Shown: one piece after another, positions 61,280 through 64,000 of the stretch | Layout of the letters: each line of letters begins with the position of its first letter | Position numbering within the stretch: the stretch's first letter is position 1 | Source: Epiperipatus broadwayi | Taxonomy: Eukaryota; Onychophora; Udeonychophora; Euonychophora; Peripatidae | Direction of reading: 5' to 3' | NCBI GenBank assembly: GCA_028023455.1 | Contig: JAQFVV010000206.1 | Coordinates: 1,781,361 to 1,845,360 of the forward strand | DNA length: 64,000 bases | Translations under genes and position numbers: made by a program | Notes under the pieces: generated by a model | The model's database searches: none | What the model was told of the DNA's origin: nothing | The model's input: the letters and a program-made list of their open reading frames with translations, nothing else

Positions 61280-62530
61280 GAAGTAGGTTACTTTATGTTA
61301 TATATATATTCTTTTAATTCCTTCAGCCTTTGTCTTTGGGTTCTCAGTAATCTCTGTTTCATCACTGATTGACTTTCTGTTTGTTCTGTTGGTATTTCTT
61401 TCTGAATTTCGGCTATTTCATCAGATTCCGTCTGCTCTGTTTCACTATGATTTTTATTTAAAGTAATTACTTTTTCTGATATTAGCCCAATTATTTCTTG
61501 TTTTTCGCCAGAGTTATTTGTTTTGCGATTAACGTTTATTTTTATTTTGGGGCCTTTTGTTTTTTCTATTTGATGTTGGTGAACATGGTTCAAATGTCTT
61601 CAATACTCTGCACCATTATCTGTTTGCACTTTTATTATTTGCTTGGATAATTTATCTGTCATTATCCTATTCATTTCTTTTTTAGTAAGTCCTGTATTCA
61701 GACTTTCTCAGCTATTACACATTTATCTTTTATATCACCATATTCCCAGTGTTCATCCAGTTTTGGAATTAGTATTGATAATTTTGTTTGCAATTTTCTG
61801 TCCATCAGTAATTTGTCCAGAGATTTTTCTGTAACTATCAATGGCATGGAATGCTGATGCAACATTACAACATACAAAGCTTCTTGTATATTGGCATTAT
61901 TATTTTTCTAAGAGCCCTTTTTCCTTGTTGAACAGCATTTTCTGCTAACCCATTTGATTCAGGATGATAAAGAGCTGTACAAATGTGTTTGATGTCTTTA
62001 TTTATGGAATAGTCTTCCATTGTTTGTGCAGTAAAACGTGTGTCATTATCGGAAACAATTACTTCCAGTAATCCATTACATGAAAATATTTCATTCAGGT
62101 TCTCTATTGTTTTCTCGCACTCATATTTTTTACTATATGATACCCTGCCTATTTATAGTACACATCTATAAGTGTAATGAGTATCTTTCCATTGGTGATT
62201 CCTACATTGCCATGACTTATTTGCTTTAGGCCATACTACGTTTTAGTTTGCATATTCATTTTTGATTGACATGCTGAGCATTTCTTTATATATTTCTCTA
62301 TGTCACCTGTTATATTAAGCCATCAGTCATAACTATGCACAAATGCTTTTGCATATACAATGCCTGGATGTCTTCATGCAACAACTTTAAGTCCAATTGT
62401 CTACCCTCAGGTGGTATTACAACTCTATCTCCCATTAGAACACAACCTTTGTTGACGGATAGGTTTTATTAATTCATCCAAAAAGTAGGAACATTGCTTC
62501 AAGGTTATTAGTTGACCATTCTTTACTTAT
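61280..62530 (-). pseudogene. Ty3/gypsy integrase remnant
   Basis: On the minus strand, 62395-62270 keeps LLHED, HPGIVYAKAFVHSYD, a stop, then CSACQ: the HHCC zinc-binding end of a retrotransposon integrase. From about 62070 to 61910 it reads EVIVSDNDTRFTAQTMED, then HICTALYHPESNGLAENA, which holds the second Asp and the Glu of the DDE triad in their usual spacing. After that the frame decays, and a lysine/glutamate-rich open frame (61593-61288) follows, with QTESDEIAEIQKEI. At least one stop breaks the zinc finger. No protease or RT was found upstream, so it is truncated. Confidence 0.8.
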
Positions 62531-63530
62531 TCAGCTTATAAGTGGCTGGTAACCTTTATCAGCCCTTAATATTATATAAATCAATATCTGAATTTTAATA
62601 GAGTTAAATTAAAATTTACATTTTTAAATACTGTACACCTGTTATATTTGATAGCATTAAGATGCAAATATATATTTACTGAAGTGTTCTCTGCATAAAA
62701 AAATTAAATATTTTTTTCAATATTTCAATAGCATTATGACTAATCATAGTTTTTGTAGCTTTATTAATAGTTATCATTTATTAATGTCAGAATACAAAAA
62801 CACTGATCTTTGAATCTGTTGTTTTTGTAATATTTTTTTTATTAAATATAATATTTGTAATATTTTTTTAATTGGTTGCTTTAACATTTTTTTAAGATTT
62901 AATGTAAATATATTTTCTATTAATCATTACTATGTCATTCATATGAACTATCTTAGGGGCTTGACAGAACCATGAAAGCATGGAGTGCCTTAATACTGAA
63001 TTACATATCAGCATTTGTCACTGTTCTGGCAGCTGACTGGGAACCTTTATCATGAAATATATACTATATCTCTGTAGTTAAAAGTGCATGTACTGATTTT
63101 TTCTCCAGAGTTTTTTATTTAATGGTGGAATTACTTCCTTCGCATAAACATAGTGGTTGTGAATTTGACATGTGACATCGAACAGATTTGCATTCACCAA
63201 TCAAACAACAGAGAAAATACAATATTATATATATAAGATTCTAATTATTGTATTAACTGAACATTATTCACATTAGTATTCTGCTTTTTTAATAGTAGTT
63301 TTTTTCTTTACTTTTATTTGTTTTTACAATTTTTGTGATTAGAGTTTTGTATTTAAACTTTACATATATATATATTCTCCAGAATTTTTTTAGTTCTGTA
63401 ATTATTTTCATTTAGCTTCATTTTTATATGGACTGAATATTCGCCATAATATTAGATTATTTCCCTGTTAAATGGAGTATTTTTTAAAAAAATAATATAA
63501 TTAGTAAATTTTTTATTATTTATTTTTTAG

Positions 63531-63624
63531 GTGATTCTAAGTTAGTGCAACACCTTTTATTAGATTTAGATAGCAGTGGTCCATTAGTTGAATTCTGGGA
63601 AAATCAACAACTACAAGGAAAAAG
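63531..63624 (+). CDS. Exon 7 of the unidentified host gene
   Basis: A 94-nt exon between TATTTTTTAG and GTAAAT. It enters in phase 1 (completing cysteine) and leaves in phase 2, so the gene continues to the right of the window. It gives CDSKLVQHLLLDLDSSG then PLVEFWENQQLQGK: a leucine-rich helix followed by an aromatic segment. With exons 5 and 6 it looks like a folded domain, whereas exons 1-4 look like linker. No family recognised. Confidence 0.8.
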
Positions 63625-64000
63625 GTAAATATATATATTCTTCAAATTAAAAAATACAAATATTTAAATGCAATTTGTTTTCTATCAAAGAAAAAAATAT
63701 TAAACCAATAATTTTCATAAAGTCTTTATAATAGTGATTAAATCTCAGATTATCAAAAAAAAAAAAAAATAGCAGATAAACAGTTTAATAAAATACTTAT
63801 TTTTCATGTATATAGTTAATAGTGTGCGAGGCTTTAATTTTAGAATGAATTTGTATGCAAAGTAATGTTTCTTTTAATTCAGAGTATTATTTAATGAACA
63901 TAATGCAAGCTATATCAAATTCATTTATCTGTACTATATATTGAAAACAAAATTTTGGAAAAATATAACTTCTTCAAATTAAATAAAAGTATTTAATTGA
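63625..64000 (+). other. Start of the next intron
   Basis: AT-rich DNA after the donor site, with a poly-A run near 63757; nothing else seen. Confidence 0.5.

Larger units (their letters stand above)
56077..63530 (+). other. Intron 6 of the host gene, about 7.5 kb
   Basis: It is filled with PLE tails, RTE copy 3, a SINE and a gypsy remnant. 57450-58170 is AT-rich with TA microsatellites near 57920 and 58118. 60780-61270 and 62540-63530 hold nothing recognised. Confidence 0.5.

Noticed and set aside
1-64000. CRISPR array, operon or prokaryotic defence system
   Set aside because: No regularly spaced repeats with unique spacers, no contiguous ORFs; the window is eukaryotic.

Overview
The window looks like AT-rich intergenic and intronic DNA from an invertebrate animal. 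The base composition, canonical GT-AG introns of about 0.7 to 14 kb, tRNA-derived SINEs with target-site duplications, RTE-type LINEs, Penelope-like elements (PLEs) with GIY-YIG endonucleases and a Ty3/gypsy remnant all point that way. The sequence alone does not settle the phylum; a mollusc, chelicerate, cnidarian or annelid would all fit. There is no prokaryotic gene organisation and no long intact ORF.

The only host gene I can support is one fragmented plus-strand gene, seen as seven short exons at 14831-14902, 22493-22564, 32806-32867, 33577-33644, 47686-47731, 55985-56076 and 63531-63624. Every exon has AG/GT borders, and the phases (0-0, 0-0, 0-2, 2-1, 1-2, 2-1, 1-2) join without a stop across 506 nt. 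The gene runs off the right end and probably starts upstream of its first visible exon. I do not recognise the protein.

Region by region. 1-5.4 kb: decayed L1/Tx1-like LINE on the minus strand, then unremarkable AT-rich DNA. 5.4-8.2 kb: a SINE, an inverted pair of a second repeat family, then the most complete PLE. 8.7-11.5 kb: minus-strand RTE LINE. 12.4-14.7 kb: a second PLE family in an inverted arrangement. 14.9-33.6 kb: introns with fold-back elements, a GC-richer island, a hammerhead-bearing palindrome and PLE debris. 33.6-47.7 kb: further palindromic elements, a second RTE copy and more PLE tails. 47.7-56 kb: simple repeats, another palindrome and a small LTR-like element with a coiled-coil gag-like remnant. 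56-63.5 kb: paired PLE tails, a third RTE copy, a SINE and a gypsy integrase remnant.

The most interesting structure is in the mobile DNA. A 158-bp inverted duplication at 23661-23989 carries a hammerhead-ribozyme-like core in each arm, and a related single-arm copy at 40462-40660 keeps all core positions. PLE 3' tails carry a tRNA-like module followed by a CTGAAGA/stem/GAAAC motif. PLE-related pieces occur repeatedly as divergent, head-to-head inverted pairs. All of this is inference from reading the sequence; no folding or database search was run.
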